A stretch of DNA of 64,000 nt from Marinobacter nauticus (GCF_003634635.1 NZ_RBJB01000003.1:967127-1031126), one strand, 5' to 3'; positions 1-9,252 are shown, numbered from the stretch's first letter. The notes: a model not told the origin generated them from the sequence alone. Translations and numbers: made by a program.

Positions 1-1
1 G

Positions 2-523
2 GCTGAGCTGGGTGCCGACGTACAGGTATACCGGAACGACGAAATCACCATTGAACAAATCGAAGCTCTGAACCCCGAGCGACTGGTGATTTCCCCGGGC
101 CCCTGCACGCCGAACGAGGCGGGGATCTCCATGGACGCCATTCGTCATTTCGCCGGAAAACTGCCTATCCTGGGTATCTGCCTGGGCCACCAGTCCATCG
201 GCCAGGTATACGGCGGCGACGTCATCCGGGCAGGCAAGGTAATGCATGGCAAAGTGTCAGCGGTGTACCACAAGGATGCAGGTGTGTTTCGCGGCCTGAA
301 CAATCCCTTGCAGGCTACCCGTTACCACAGCCTGGTGATCGACAAGAACACTCTGCCCGATTGCCTGGAAGTGACCGCCTGGACCCGCAACGACGACGGC
401 TCCGTTGAAGAAATCATGGGCGTACGCCACAAGACCCTGCCCATCGAAGGCGTGCAGTTCCACCCCGAGTCGATCATGACCGAACAGGGCCATGAACTGC
501 TGCGCAACTTCCTGAGAACATAA
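2..523 (+). CDS. trpG: Anthranilate synthase component II (glutamine amidotransferase), 5' truncated by window edge
   Basis: TrpG removes the amide from glutamine and passes ammonia to TrpE for anthranilate synthesis, the first committed step of tryptophan biosynthesis. The reading frame is open from base 2, so the N-terminus lies outside the window. What is visible includes the [10 protein letters not shown] loop, the nucleophile elbow GICLGHQ with its catalytic cysteine, and the closing FHPES that carries the catalytic histidine and glutamate. This is a class I glutamine amidotransferase domain of normal layout. The stop codon is 18 bases before trpD, which suggests one transcript trpG-trpD. 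The near twin PabA is the main alternative; the trpD and trpC neighbours favour TrpG. Confidence 0.95.
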   Translation, partial: AELGADVQVYRNDEITIEQIEALNPERLVISPGPCTPNEAGISMDAIRHFAGKLPILGICLGHQSIGQVYGGDVIRAGKVMHGKVSAVYHKDAGVFRGLNNPLQATRYHSLVIDKNTLPDCLEVTAWTRNDDGSVEEIMGVRHKTLPIEGVQFHPESIMTEQGHELLRNFLRT

Positions 524-541
524 CAAGAGGCCGACGACCCC

Positions 542-1570
542 ATGGACATGAAACAAGCACTGAACCGCATTGCCTCCAACCTGGACCTGTCCCGGGACGA
601 AATGAAGGATGTGATGCGTATTGTGATGAACGGCGAAGCCACCGACGCCCAGATCGGCGCCTTCCTGATGGGCCTGCGCCTGAAGAGCGAAACCATCGAC
701 GAAATCACCGGCGCCACCGAAGTGATGCGTGAATTGGCCACCAAGGTCAGCATCAACGCCAGCCCGCTGGTGGATATCGTCGGCACCGGTGGCGATGGTG
801 CCAATCTGTTCAACGTCTCCTCTGCCTCTTCCTTTGTGGTGGCCGCAGCCGGCGGCTTCGTCGCCAAGCACGGCAACCGGGGCGTATCGTCCAAGAGCGG
901 CAGCGCCGACCTGATCGAAAAGGCCGGCATCAACCTGGACATGAAGCCGGAGGAAGTGGCCCGTTGCGTCGAACAGATCGGCGTCGGTTTCATGTTTGCG
1001 CCGGCCCACCACGGCGCCATGAAACACGCCATCGGCCCGCGCCGGGAGCTGGGTTGCCGGACGATCTTTAATATTCTTGGCCCGATGACCAATCCGGCCG
1101 GCGTCACTCGCCAGCTGATCGGCGTGTTCACCAGGGAACTGTGCCGCCCGATGGCAGAAGTCATGCAGCGCCTGGGCGCAAAACACATCATGGTGGTCTG
1201 CTCGAAGGATGGCCTGGATGAAATCAGTCTGGCCACGGTCACCCATGTTGCCGAACTGAAGGATGGCGAAATCACCGAATACGACCTGACGCCGGAAGAC
1301 CTGGGCATCAAGAGCCAGTCGCTGGTGGGCCTGACGGTGGATTCCTCCGACGAATCCCTGAAGCTGATCAAGGCCGCTTTCGGTCGCAACCACGACGAGA
1401 CCACCGAAAAAGCCCGCGACATGATCGCGCTGAACGCCGGCGCGGCCATTTATGTCGCCGGCCTGGCCAAGACCGCCAAAGAAGGCGTCGACATGGCACT
1501 GGATGCCATGGGTTCCGGTTTAGCGGCTGGCAAGATGTCGGAGCTGGCTGATTTTTCTCAGTGTTTCTAA
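542..1570 (+). CDS. trpD: Anthranilate phosphoribosyltransferase
   Basis: TrpD transfers the phosphoribosyl group of PRPP to anthranilate, the second step of tryptophan synthesis. The 342-residue product has the family length. It shows the glycine-rich PRPP loop [11 protein letters not shown] near residue 80, followed by [16 protein letters not shown], which binds anthranilate and phosphate. An N-terminal helical domain (about residues 1-65) precedes the alpha/beta domain. An AAGAGG-like ribosome-binding site precedes the ATG. A second ATG two codons downstream could also be the start. The gene follows trpG by 18 bases. It is separated from trpC by a 162-base spacer that contains a long hairpin repeat, which could lower trpC expression. 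Confidence 0.97.
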   Translation: MDMKQALNRIASNLDLSRDEMKDVMRIVMNGEATDAQIGAFLMGLRLKSETIDEITGATEVMRELATKVSINASPLVDIVGTGGDGANLFNVSSASSFVVAAAGGFVAKHGNRGVSSKSGSADLIEKAGINLDMKPEEVARCVEQIGVGFMFAPAHHGAMKHAIGPRRELGCRTIFNILGPMTNPAGVTRQLIGVFTRELCRPMAEVMQRLGAKHIMVVCSKDGLDEISLATVTHVAELKDGEITEYDLTPEDLGIKSQSLVGLTVDSSDESLKLIKAAFGRNHDETTEKARDMIALNAGAAIYVAGLAKTAKEGVDMALDAMGSGLAAGKMSELADFSQCF

Positions 1571-1598
1571 TTCCGGCCTATTTTTGATGGAGCCGGAC

Positions 1599-1708
1599 GA
1601 GCTGGTGAGGGAGCCTTTCCAAAACACGCCCACGAGTACGTCCCTGTAGGGCTTGACTTCAGCCATCCATGGCTGAAGACAGTTTTGGAAAGGCTCCCTC
1701 ACCAGCTC
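1599..1708 (-). repeat. Hairpin repeat element, copy 1 (27-bp perfect arms, internal palindromes)
   Basis: Bases 1599-1625 and 1682-1708 are perfect 27-base inverted repeats around a 56-base centre. Read on the minus strand, the centre holds the palindrome-like AGCCATGGATGGCT, then TACAGGGACGTA, and ends in GGGCGT next to the arm. Two other places in the window (57668-57777 and 60187-60296) have the same plan with different arm sequences and similar inner motifs. The element fills most of the trpD-trpC gap. It has no T-run typical of an intrinsic terminator. An open frame crosses it on the minus strand but looks accidental. Confidence 0.85.
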
Positions 1709-1732
1709 TCGCAAACTTTATACGGGCCAGCT

Positions 1733-2545
1733 ATGACTGACAGACATTTGGATAAGACTCCCACCATCCTGCGTAAAATCGTTGATCGGAAATGGGGGGA
1801 AATTGATGAACGTAAGCCCAAGGTTTCGATTGCAGACCTGAAAGCCATGGCCGGCGATCAAGCTCCAGCGCGTGGATTCGCCAATGCCCTGCGCACCCGC
1901 ATCGAAGCTCAGCGGCCAGCGGTCATCGCCGAGATCAAGAAGGCTTCACCCAGCAAAGGCATCCTGCGAGATCCCTTTGAACCGGAACGCATCGCCGAAA
2001 GCTACGAACAAGGCGGTGCGGCTTGCTTGTCAGTGCTCACCGACCAAGATTTCTTCCAGGGCCACGAAGACTACCTGAAAGCCGCCCGCGCGGCCTGCAG
2101 CCTGCCGGTGATCCGCAAGGACTTCATGGTGGCGCCCTATCAGGTGTATGAAAGCCGGGCCATTGGCGCCGACTGCATTCTGCTGATTGCCGCCTGCCTG
2201 ACCAAAGACCAGATGCAGGAACTGGAGGGCATCGCCCACGAGATTGGCCTGGATGTGCTGGTGGAGGTGCATGATGGCGAGGAATTGGACGATGCGCTTA
2301 CCCTGAGCACGCCGCTGGTAGGCATCAACAACCGCAATCTGCACAACTTTGAGGTGTCGCTGGACACCACCTTTGAACTGCACCACCGGATTGCCGAAAA
2401 CCGACTGACCATTACCGAGAGCGGGATCATGACCCGTTCAGATGTTGAGGCCATGACCAGCCGGGGCATTTACGGGTTTCTGGTGGGTGAGTCGTTCATG
2501 CGCGCGCCAGATCCGGGTGAGAAACTGCAGGAGCTGTTCGGCTGA
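1733..2545 (+). CDS. trpC: Indole-3-glycerol phosphate synthase
   Basis: TrpC closes the indole ring, converting carboxyphenylamino-deoxyribulose phosphate to indole-3-glycerol phosphate. The 270-residue product is a single TIM barrel of family length, not fused to TrpF. Motifs visible are [12 protein letters not shown] (catalytic lysine and phosphate contact), [16 protein letters not shown] and GINNRNL, and near the end ITESGI and GFLVGESFM. The frame is open further upstream, but that part lies in the right arm of the hairpin repeat. The ATG at 1733 begins a typical N-terminus ([17 protein letters not shown]) and is preferred. Confidence 0.96.
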   Translation: MTDRHLDKTPTILRKIVDRKWGEIDERKPKVSIADLKAMAGDQAPARGFANALRTRIEAQRPAVIAEIKKASPSKGILRDPFEPERIAESYEQGGAACLSVLTDQDFFQGHEDYLKAARAACSLPVIRKDFMVAPYQVYESRAIGADCILLIAACLTKDQMQELEGIAHEIGLDVLVEVHDGEELDDALTLSTPLVGINNRNLHNFEVSLDTTFELHHRIAENRLTITESGIMTRSDVEAMTSRGIYGFLVGESFMRAPDPGEKLQELFG

Positions 2546-2572
2546 TTCACAGGGTAAACGGGTGAGGCAAGT

Positions 2573-3940
2573 ATGGACGCAGAGACCGGCAAGGATTCCG
2601 ACAACCCGATACTGACCGGCCCCTTCTGGCCGGTTTTCTTCCGCTATGCCCTACCCTCAGTGGCGGGGTTGCTGGCACTGACCACCGCCAACATCGTTGA
2701 CGGCATTTTCATTGGCAACTTCGCCGGCGCAGATGCCCTGGCGGCTCTGAACCTGCTGATTCCCTGGTTTACCCTGCTATTCGGCATGGCGCTCGCCCTG
2801 GCCATTGGTGGTACCGTTCGGGCTGGCCGCTATCTGGGCGAAGGCAGGACCGACGCCGCATCTGCCATCTTCAGCAAGTGCCTGATGGCTACTCTGGCCC
2901 TGGCTCTGACCGGAGCACTGGCGGGGCTGTTGTTCCATGATTCGATCTATCGTGTGCTCGGCGCCTCCCCGGACATTTACCCGCTGATGTCCGAGTATTT
3001 TCTGGTGATCATCTGGGTGCTGGTGGCCCAGTTGGTCACCATGGTGTTGTATTACTTCGTGCGAGTAGACGGCTTCCCTGGGCTGGCAACCACGGCTCTG
3101 GTAACAGGAGCCGCCGCCAATATCCTGCTGGACGCCCTGCTGGTGGGCTACCTGGATTACGGTTTGCGCGGCGCAGCCATCGCCACCGGCCTGGCCCAGG
3201 TGCTGCAGTTCGCGGTTCTGGCCTGTTACTTTCTCAAGCCGGAACGCAAGCTTCACTTCCAGCTTCAGCAAAAACACTGGCAGGAGATTCCCCAGGCGTT
3301 CGCCAATGGCGTTTCGGAGTGGATCAACGAACTCTCCGTGGGGCTGGTTATGCTGTTGATCAACTGGCTGTTGATGACCACTCAGGGCGTGGCGGGGGTA
3401 GCCGCCTTTACCGTGGTGAACTATCTGATCTTCCTGAGCCTGATGGTGTTCTATGGCATTTCAGACGCCATGCACGTGCTGATCAGCCACAACCTCGGGG
3501 CCGGCAATGCCGAACGTATCCGGCGCTTCATGGGCTGCGGGGCCACCGTCATTCTGAGCCTGGCACTGACGCTGGTGGTCACGGTGTGGCTGTTTGGAAA
3601 TCAGGTGGTCCGCCTGTTTCTGGACACCACGGCAGACCCGGCCACCGCGGCCCTGGCAGACCGTTTTCTGACCATCCTGTGGCCGCTGTTTCTGGTCAAC
3701 GGCATCAACGTGTTGCTGTCGGTCTACCTGACGGCCATGCACAAAGCCCTGCCTTCAGCCCTTGTCGCCTTTTCCAGAAGCCTGGTGCTGCCCGCACTGC
3801 TGCTGGTTGGCATTGCCCGCTTTGCGCCGGAATGGCCGCTACTGCTGGCACTGCCACTGGCGGAATGGCTCACCTTCGGCCTCGCAATAGCCCTGTTTTT
3901 ACGCTTCCGGCCGCAGCGGGTGATCACCGTTCCCGGCTAA
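2573..3940 (+). CDS. MATE-family multidrug/metabolite efflux transporter
   Basis: A 455-residue integral membrane protein of the MATE (MOP superfamily) type, expected to export small organic molecules against Na+ or H+. About twelve hydrophobic segments are visible in two halves. The first half has NIVDGIFIGNFAGADALAA, where MATE proteins carry their conserved N-terminal signature. The length is typical. It begins 27 bases after trpC and ends 81 bases before asbA, on the same strand. Being next to a siderophore operon makes it a candidate petrobactin exporter, but the Fur-like box lies after it, so it may not be in the same regulon. The substrate cannot be read from the sequence. Confidence 0.85.
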   Translation: MDAETGKDSDNPILTGPFWPVFFRYALPSVAGLLALTTANIVDGIFIGNFAGADALAALNLLIPWFTLLFGMALALAIGGTVRAGRYLGEGRTDAASAIFSKCLMATLALALTGALAGLLFHDSIYRVLGASPDIYPLMSEYFLVIIWVLVAQLVTMVLYYFVRVDGFPGLATTALVTGAAANILLDALLVGYLDYGLRGAAIATGLAQVLQFAVLACYFLKPERKLHFQLQQKHWQEIPQAFANGVSEWINELSVGLVMLLINWLLMTTQGVAGVAAFTVVNYLIFLSLMVFYGISDAMHVLISHNLGAGNAERIRRFMGCGATVILSLALTLVVTVWLFGNQVVRLFLDTTADPATAALADRFLTILWPLFLVNGINVLLSVYLTAMHKALPSALVAFSRSLVLPALLLVGIARFAPEWPLLLALPLAEWLTFGLAIALFLRFRPQRVITVPG

Positions 3941-3968
3941 TTGTAAAAAATGTAAAACCATTTCACCT

Positions 3969-3987
3969 GCAACAGATTCTCATTTAG
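3969..3987 (+). promoter_or_regulatory. Candidate Fur box upstream of asbA
   Basis: These 19 bases contain an unbroken GATTCTCATT core, which is the centre and right half of many Fur boxes. The outer positions match the 19-base consensus poorly. The site lies about 35 bases before the asbA start, where a repressor would block transcription. No good -35/-10 pair could be assigned. Confidence 0.5.
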
Positions 3988-3992
3988 ATTTA

Positions 3993-4014
3993 CTCCAAAT
4001 TCAGGAATTTGGAG
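3993..4014 (+). promoter_or_regulatory. Hairpin covering the asbA ribosome-binding site
   Basis: The 9-base arms CTCCAAATT (3993-4001) and AATTTGGAG (4006-4014) are perfect complements around a 4-base loop. The right arm ends in the GGAG that serves as ribosome-binding site for asbA (ATG at 4022). If transcription starts upstream of it, the site would be paired in the mRNA. Alternatively it is a DNA operator: the left arm with one more base, ACTCCAAAT, also occurs in the TonB receptor promoter. Confidence 0.6.
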
Positions 4015-4021
4015 CGTCGAC

Positions 4022-5854
4022 ATGGGACCGTCTGCCCGGGCAATTGCCGAACAGGCAAGTTTTCAGGCTTTCCTGCATGGTTACCTTCAGGAAGTTGATC
4101 CCGGCGACTGGCAGTCCGCCAGCCAGCGCACCCAGGATCCGACAGGCCGGTTCTCGGGGCCTTGGGTATGCGAACTGACTCTGAACAGCCAGCGCTCCCG
4201 CCTGGCCATCGATATTGTCTACCGCTCCGCTCTGGGCCGACACCGCTACGGCAAGGTACGACAGTGGCTCAGCGGTCGTCATTGCTGGGCCGACATCGAC
4301 CCTTTTCAGGCAATGTGTCTCTTGGCCCGTGAACTCTATGCGTTATCCGGCGGCATGGTGCCCGAACTCCGAAAACTCCGGGAACTGGAGTTCCTGCATC
4401 GGCTCACCGACAGCTACGGCGTCATGACCCGTTACGTCGAACACAGGCGCAACGATTCACGCCTTCTGGCCAACCGGTTTATCGATTCAGAGCAGTCTCT
4501 GTTGTTCGGACACACCGCCCATCCCACTCCCAAGAGCCGCCAGGGGATGTCGGAATGGCAGCAGCATGCCTACGCGCCGGAGCTGACCGGGCGCTTTCAG
4601 CTGCACTACTTTCTGGTTCATCGGGATTGCGTCCTGGAGGATTCTGATGGTCCTTTACCAGCCAGTGCCATGGCCGAATCTCTGTTGCAGGACAGTCAAG
4701 CCTCCCTGAACCTGCCGGACAACCATGCCCTGATCCCGGCCCATCCTCTGCAGGCTCAGTGGTTGATGACGCAGCCCGGGGTGCTGGACGCCATCGCCCA
4801 GGGGTTGATTCACCCCCTGGGTGCGCTTGGTCCGGAGTTTTCTGCGACGTCATCGGTACGCACTGTTTACTGCGAGCAAGCTGAATGGATGCTGAAGTTC
4901 TCCATTCCAGTCAAGGTGACCAACTCGCTGCGGGTCAACAAGGCCCACGAGCTGAAAGCGGGGGTGGTTATGTCCCGGCTGCTCCGGCAAACCGGTTTTG
5001 GTGAGGCCGAGCCCGGCTTCCGGATCCTTAAGGACCCGGCCTATCTGACCGTTATGCTACCCGGGCTGACCGAAAGCGGCTTTGAAGTGATTTTCCGGAA
5101 CAACCCTTTCCCGCCGGGGCAGGACCAGGGGGTGATCAGCATTGCCGCCCTGACCCAGGATCCCCTGCCGGGCCGGAATTCCCGGTTACTGGATCTGATC
5201 GAGGGCCTGGCCTTGAACGAGAACCGCAGCCTGGCAGCCGTCAGCCGGGACTGGTTCCAGCAGTATCTATCATGCGCGATTGGCCCGGCACTGCGGCTTT
5301 ATGATGAGCACGGCATTGCCCTGGAAGCCCATCAGCAGAACAGTCTGCTGGATGTCAGCGGGGGCTATCCACGCTGTTACTACTACCGGGACAATCAGGG
5401 TTACTACCTCTCGGAGAGCTTGCGCGGGCCACTCTCAGAGCAATGCACCGACCTGAAAGAAACCCCGGAGTTGTTCTACCGGGACGCCATGATCCGCGAC
5501 AGGTTCTGCTACTACCTGATCGTAAATCAGCTGTTTTCGGTAATTGCCCGCTTTGGCATTGACGACCTGATACCGGAAACCCTGTTGATCCAGCAATTCC
5601 GACATTTTCTACATGCCGAGCACAGCCGGCTTGATGGCCCGGCACAGGCGCTCGTCAAGTCGTTACTGGAAGACAGCCGTCTACCCTACAAAGGCAATCT
5701 GCTGACCCGGGTCAACGATGTTGACGAGCTGAATGCAGAGCTGGAGATGGCAGTCTACACCAGTATTGCCAATCCACTCCGCGGCGATACCCGGGCAACA
5801 CCGAAAGGCAGCACCGCCGCCCTGGCAGTCGAGGTAAGCCATGGTGTTGCCTGA
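4022..5854 (+). CDS. asbA: Petrobactin synthetase AsbA-like (NRPS-independent siderophore synthetase, IucA/IucC family)
   Basis: AsbA-type enzymes use ATP to activate citrate and join it to a spermidine amine, the first condensation in petrobactin assembly. The 610-residue product has the IucA/IucC layout: HPLQAQW near residue 240, SSVRTVY near 278, KFSIPVKVTNSLRVN near 291, and EAHQQNSLLDVSGGYPR near 434, the region of ATP/Mg and citrate binding in NIS synthetases. The C-terminal FhuF-like part follows. The ATG at 4022 has GGAG upstream. The end overlaps asbB by 14 bases. Identity as AsbA rather than another NIS synthetase rests on the complete neighbouring set asbB-F. Confidence 0.92.
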   Translation: MGPSARAIAEQASFQAFLHGYLQEVDPGDWQSASQRTQDPTGRFSGPWVCELTLNSQRSRLAIDIVYRSALGRHRYGKVRQWLSGRHCWADIDPFQAMCLLARELYALSGGMVPELRKLRELEFLHRLTDSYGVMTRYVEHRRNDSRLLANRFIDSEQSLLFGHTAHPTPKSRQGMSEWQQHAYAPELTGRFQLHYFLVHRDCVLEDSDGPLPASAMAESLLQDSQASLNLPDNHALIPAHPLQAQWLMTQPGVLDAIAQGLIHPLGALGPEFSATSSVRTVYCEQAEWMLKFSIPVKVTNSLRVNKAHELKAGVVMSRLLRQTGFGEAEPGFRILKDPAYLTVMLPGLTESGFEVIFRNNPFPPGQDQGVISIAALTQDPLPGRNSRLLDLIEGLALNENRSLAAVSRDWFQQYLSCAIGPALRLYDEHGIALEAHQQNSLLDVSGGYPRCYYYRDNQGYYLSESLRGPLSEQCTDLKETPELFYRDAMIRDRFCYYLIVNQLFSVIARFGIDDLIPETLLIQQFRHFLHAEHSRLDGPAQALVKSLLEDSRLPYKGNLLTRVNDVDELNAELEMAVYTSIANPLRGDTRATPKGSTAALAVEVSHGVA

Positions 5855-7688
5855 ACCGAGAGCCTTATCCAAAGCCCCCATGGCAGGACTGCAACCGGTG
5901 ACCGCCCTGAGCGAGTTACCGGCCCAACGGGTGCTGCGGCAGCTGCTTGAAGCCCTGATGTTTGAAGGCCTGATTGCGTACCATCCGGGCGATCGCAACC
6001 GCACCGGATGGCAATGGCTGAGCTTCCAGGCTGGCAATCTGCACGGACGTTGCCGAGCCCGCATTCGGGGCTTTGGCCGACTGAGACTGGACACCAGTTC
6101 CCTGACCTTGGAGCGGAACCAGAAACCGGTGTCGCTCTCGGTGACCACGCTGGTTGCACAGCTTCCGGCAACGAACTCACACCAGCAATCTCTGTTAACG
6201 GAGCTGCTGGCCACGATCAGCAACAGTGAACGGCTGGACGCCCTGCGCAAGGCTCGTCATTCCGGAGACCGCCGGAACCTGCATGGCGAAGCTCTGGACA
6301 GCGCCCTGCACGAAGGCCACCCCTACCATCCCTGTTTCAAGAGCCGACTCGGATTCCAGGGCGATGATCTGGTGCACTATAGCCCGGAAACCAGCACCGG
6401 ATTCAGGCTTCATTGGGTGGCAATTCCCCGACACAATCTGGATTCCCAGTTACCGTCTTCAGACATGGCTTTCTGGCAATCAGAACTGGGCCAGGAACAG
6501 GCTTATCTGCTACGGGCAGCATTCCACCGGGCGGGCGTTGACTGGCAACAATATGGCGCGCTGCCAACCCACCCATGGCACTGGCAGAAACTCAGCCAGG
6601 GTCCCGAGTCCGCCCGGCTTGAGGCACTGGGCATCAAATGCCTGGGGCCTCTGGGAGACCGTTACCATCCAGGACAGTCGCTCAGGTCTCTATTCAATGC
6701 CAGCCGGCCAGCGAAAGCCTGCGTCAAACTGCCTTTGGGCATTCACAATACCTCGTCACGCCGGCATCTGGAGCCCCATTCCGTGCCATCGGCTCCTGTC
6801 ATCAGCCGTTGGCTCGAGTCCATTGTCGCCGGCGATCCACTGTTTGATACCAACTACCCGCTACGTCTGCTGCCCGAATATGCCAGCCTGGGCGTTGCCG
6901 CGCGCGAAGAGCAGGGAGCAAATAATTCGGAGCTTGCGGGGGAGCTGGCCGCCATCTGGCGCGCCAGCATCGGCTCCCGGCTTCATGAGGGTGAGCAGGC
7001 CATTCCCTTAAACGCCCTGTTCCAGTGGCAACCTGACGACATGCCCTTTATTCACCCCTGGGTGGAGCATTATGGTCTGGTCCCCTGGCTGGAGGCCACG
7101 CTCAAGGCTGTCATTCTGCCAGTCTGGCATATGCTCGCTGCCCACGGCGTCGGTCTTGAGGCTCATGCCCAGAACAGCCTTCTGGTGGCGCGCAGCGGCT
7201 GGCCCAGAGCACTGATGCTTCGGGATTTCCACGACAGCGTCGAGTACGCCCGGGACTATCTGCCCCAGACTACCCCCGAACCGAACTTCGGCCCCCGGCA
7301 GGCATTCTACGATCAGGCACCGGACAACCAGTATTACCGCATGAGCAACCCGGAGGCCCTGCGCGAGCTGGTGATGGATACCCTGTTTATCTTCAATCTC
7401 AGTGAGCTCGCGCTGGTCCTGGAAGAGGCCTACGGATTTAACGAGGCGCGGTTCTGGGATCGGGTCCGGACAATCCTGACCAACTACGCACGACAACACC
7501 CGGAGCAGAGGTCCCGCCTGGATCGCCTGGGATGGGATCAACCACACCCGCTCACCGAGTCGCTGCTGCGCAGCAAACTTCAGCCAGACAGCGAGCAGCC
7601 TCGCCACCGGGTGCCAAATCCCCTGGCCCCGGGCCCCAACGACACCCTGATGCCCTTCATTGATCACCATCACAAGAGGTTACCGTGA
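5841..7688 (+). CDS. asbB: Petrobactin synthetase AsbB-like (second NIS synthetase)
   Basis: A second IucA/IucC-family synthetase of 615 residues, expected to attach the second spermidine (or its dihydroxybenzoyl form) to the citrate intermediate. Motifs match those of AsbA in order but differ in detail: THPWHWQK near residue 241, HNTSSRRHLEPHSV near 305, and GLEAHAQNSLLV near 438, followed by RALMLRDFHDSVEY. It starts inside the last codons of asbA (14-base overlap) and ends overlapping the asbC GTG by four bases, so translation of the three genes is probably coupled. The assignment of steps between AsbA and AsbB follows the Bacillus work and is not visible here. Confidence 0.92.
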   Translation: MVLPEPRALSKAPMAGLQPVTALSELPAQRVLRQLLEALMFEGLIAYHPGDRNRTGWQWLSFQAGNLHGRCRARIRGFGRLRLDTSSLTLERNQKPVSLSVTTLVAQLPATNSHQQSLLTELLATISNSERLDALRKARHSGDRRNLHGEALDSALHEGHPYHPCFKSRLGFQGDDLVHYSPETSTGFRLHWVAIPRHNLDSQLPSSDMAFWQSELGQEQAYLLRAAFHRAGVDWQQYGALPTHPWHWQKLSQGPESARLEALGIKCLGPLGDRYHPGQSLRSLFNASRPAKACVKLPLGIHNTSSRRHLEPHSVPSAPVISRWLESIVAGDPLFDTNYPLRLLPEYASLGVAAREEQGANNSELAGELAAIWRASIGSRLHEGEQAIPLNALFQWQPDDMPFIHPWVEHYGLVPWLEATLKAVILPVWHMLAAHGVGLEAHAQNSLLVARSGWPRALMLRDFHDSVEYARDYLPQTTPEPNFGPRQAFYDQAPDNQYYRMSNPEALRELVMDTLFIFNLSELALVLEEAYGFNEARFWDRVRTILTNYARQHPEQRSRLDRLGWDQPHPLTESLLRSKLQPDSEQPRHRVPNPLAPGPNDTLMPFIDHHHKRLP

Positions 7689-8986
7689 CTGCACCTTTGT
7701 TCTATGTCGACAACATGCCTTACACGCAACCGGACTGCGACCAGATAGTCCAGTGCCTGGAGGAGCGCCCTGAATTTCAGGAGCCGGCCGGTTGCCGATT
7801 TGCGGTCTGCCTGCAGGACACCGCCCACTGGCTGGCCCTGTGCCTCTGGCTGAAACCCCTTGGCGCCAGTGTGCTGCCCATTCATTCCGGCACCCCCTAT
7901 GCTGCGGCCCGAACCCTGGCCGAGAGCACGGGCTGCACCTACCTGCTGTTTGGCGAGCAACTCCAGGAAGTCACGCCCGAAGTCATTCGCGGGAAAGCGA
8001 AGACGACCTGCGCCGAAGGCGGAGAGCTGATTCAGCTCAGCTCCGGCACCACGGGCAACCCCAAAACCATCACACGGCCCTGGCACGACATAGAACGGGA
8101 GCTGGCCGCCTATGTTGCCCAGTTCACTGAGGCCCAGACCTTGACACCGGTGGTAGCCTGCCCGGTGACGCACTCCTATGGTCTGATCTGTGGTGTGCTG
8201 GCAGCCCTGCAACGGGGCATCGCCCCCCAGGTGGTCACCAACCTCAATCCACGCTCTATTCTTGCGCGGCTGCGCGCAGTACCCGAGCATCTGCTCTATG
8301 CCTCCCCGACCCTGGTCAGCTTGCTGATACGAATGCTGCCTGAAAAGCAGAGACTGCACAGCGTCATGCTGTCCGGGGCGCCCCTGCCCGCCCCCGTACT
8401 GGACCAGCTTCGAAACCGCTGCCTGCGCGTTTGCCAGCAATATGGCTGTTCAGAAGCCGGCTGCGTTGCGCTGAGCCCGGACGTGACCGAGCCTGGCCAA
8501 CTCGGCCTGCCGTTACCGCATGTGTCAGTGCAGGCCGGGGGCTCCCCTGGGCAACCGGATGAAATCCTGATCACGGTTAAGGCCACCGGGCAGCGCATTC
8601 ACAGCAGGGATCTGGGCTATTTCGACCAGCAGGGCCAGCTGCATTTCCTGGCCCGCTCCGATGACACCATCAACGTCGCCGGCATCAACGTCTATCCGGG
8701 GGCCGTAGAAGACGTGTTCCTTGGCTATCCCGGGATTCGAGAGGCGGTGGCCTTCAAGCAACCGGATGCCTTTGCCGGTGAGCGGGTTTGCCTGCGCTTT
8801 GTAGCAGACTCAGAAATAGACACCGACCAACTGCGGCAATGGAGCCGGGGCCAACTGTCACCGCACCAGGTGCCGTCACTGATCGAACAGGTGGAAAGCA
8901 TCTGCCGGCTCCCGAACGGCAAGGTCAGTCGCCGGCTGTTAACTGAATCCCTCAACCCCAAAGACCTGCGGGAGGTGCCGGCATGA
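7685..8986 (+). CDS. asbC: AsbC-like 3,4-dihydroxybenzoate-AMP ligase
   Basis: A 433-residue member of the AMP-forming adenylate superfamily. In petrobactin synthesis AsbC activates 3,4-dihydroxybenzoate and loads it on the AsbD carrier. Visible are the P-loop-like LSSGTTGNPK near residue 118, the adenine-binding QYGCSEAG near 252, SRDLGYF with the ribose-binding aspartate near 305, and the final LPNGKVSRR with the catalytic lysine. The start is GTG at 7685 in a GTGA overlap with the asbB stop, and AAGAGG lies upstream. The length is shorter than free-standing EntE-like ligases, as expected for AsbC. Confidence 0.9.
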   Translation: MTAPLFYVDNMPYTQPDCDQIVQCLEERPEFQEPAGCRFAVCLQDTAHWLALCLWLKPLGASVLPIHSGTPYAAARTLAESTGCTYLLFGEQLQEVTPEVIRGKAKTTCAEGGELIQLSSGTTGNPKTITRPWHDIERELAAYVAQFTEAQTLTPVVACPVTHSYGLICGVLAALQRGIAPQVVTNLNPRSILARLRAVPEHLLYASPTLVSLLIRMLPEKQRLHSVMLSGAPLPAPVLDQLRNRCLRVCQQYGCSEAGCVALSPDVTEPGQLGLPLPHVSVQAGGSPGQPDEILITVKATGQRIHSRDLGYFDQQGQLHFLARSDDTINVAGINVYPGAVEDVFLGYPGIREAVAFKQPDAFAGERVCLRFVADSEIDTDQLRQWSRGQLSPHQVPSLIEQVESICRLPNGKVSRRLLTESLNPKDLREVPA

Positions 8987-9252
8987 GTTCAGCCGCTGCC
9001 ACCCGAGACGCCATTGAAACGGTGATTCGAAGCCATCTGCCCAACGCCCGGCTTTCGGCGTTCTCAGCGACTGCCCGCCTCAACGCCGATCTGGCAATTG
9101 ACTCGATTATGCTGTTGCAACTAATCGTACACCTGGAACTGGAGCACGGCCTGCATATACCCGAAGAAGCGCTGCTGACCCATCAGCTCGAGACCGTTGA
9201 GGACCTGGAAGCGCTATTGGTCGCCGCAGGCAACCCGGAGGTTTCCCTGTGA
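8983..9252 (+). CDS. asbD: AsbD-like aryl carrier protein
   Basis: A small 89-residue acyl/aryl carrier protein. The motif LAIDSIMLLQ places the phosphopantetheine-bearing serine at residue 41, after the usual acidic helix. It carries dihydroxybenzoate as a thioester between AsbC and AsbE. It begins with ATGA overlapping the asbC stop and ends with a GTGA overlap into asbE. A phosphopantetheinyl transferase is required for activity, and none is seen in this window. Confidence 0.9.
   Translation: MSSAAATRDAIETVIRSHLPNARLSAFSATARLNADLAIDSIMLLQLIVHLELEHGLHIPEEALLTHQLETVEDLEALLVAAGNPEVSL

Noticed and set aside
257..1449. Two long open frames on the minus strand (about 375 codons each) across trpD
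   Set aside because: They are antisense to a clear trpD, with compositions (His/Gln/Gly-rich or Ser-rich) typical of frames forced by high GC codon bias, and no ribosome-binding site.
1520..1714. A 64-codon minus-strand frame through hairpin copy 1
   Set aside because: It arises from the repeat and trpD end; similar short frames exist in copies 2 and 3, which suggests frequent false annotation rather than genes.
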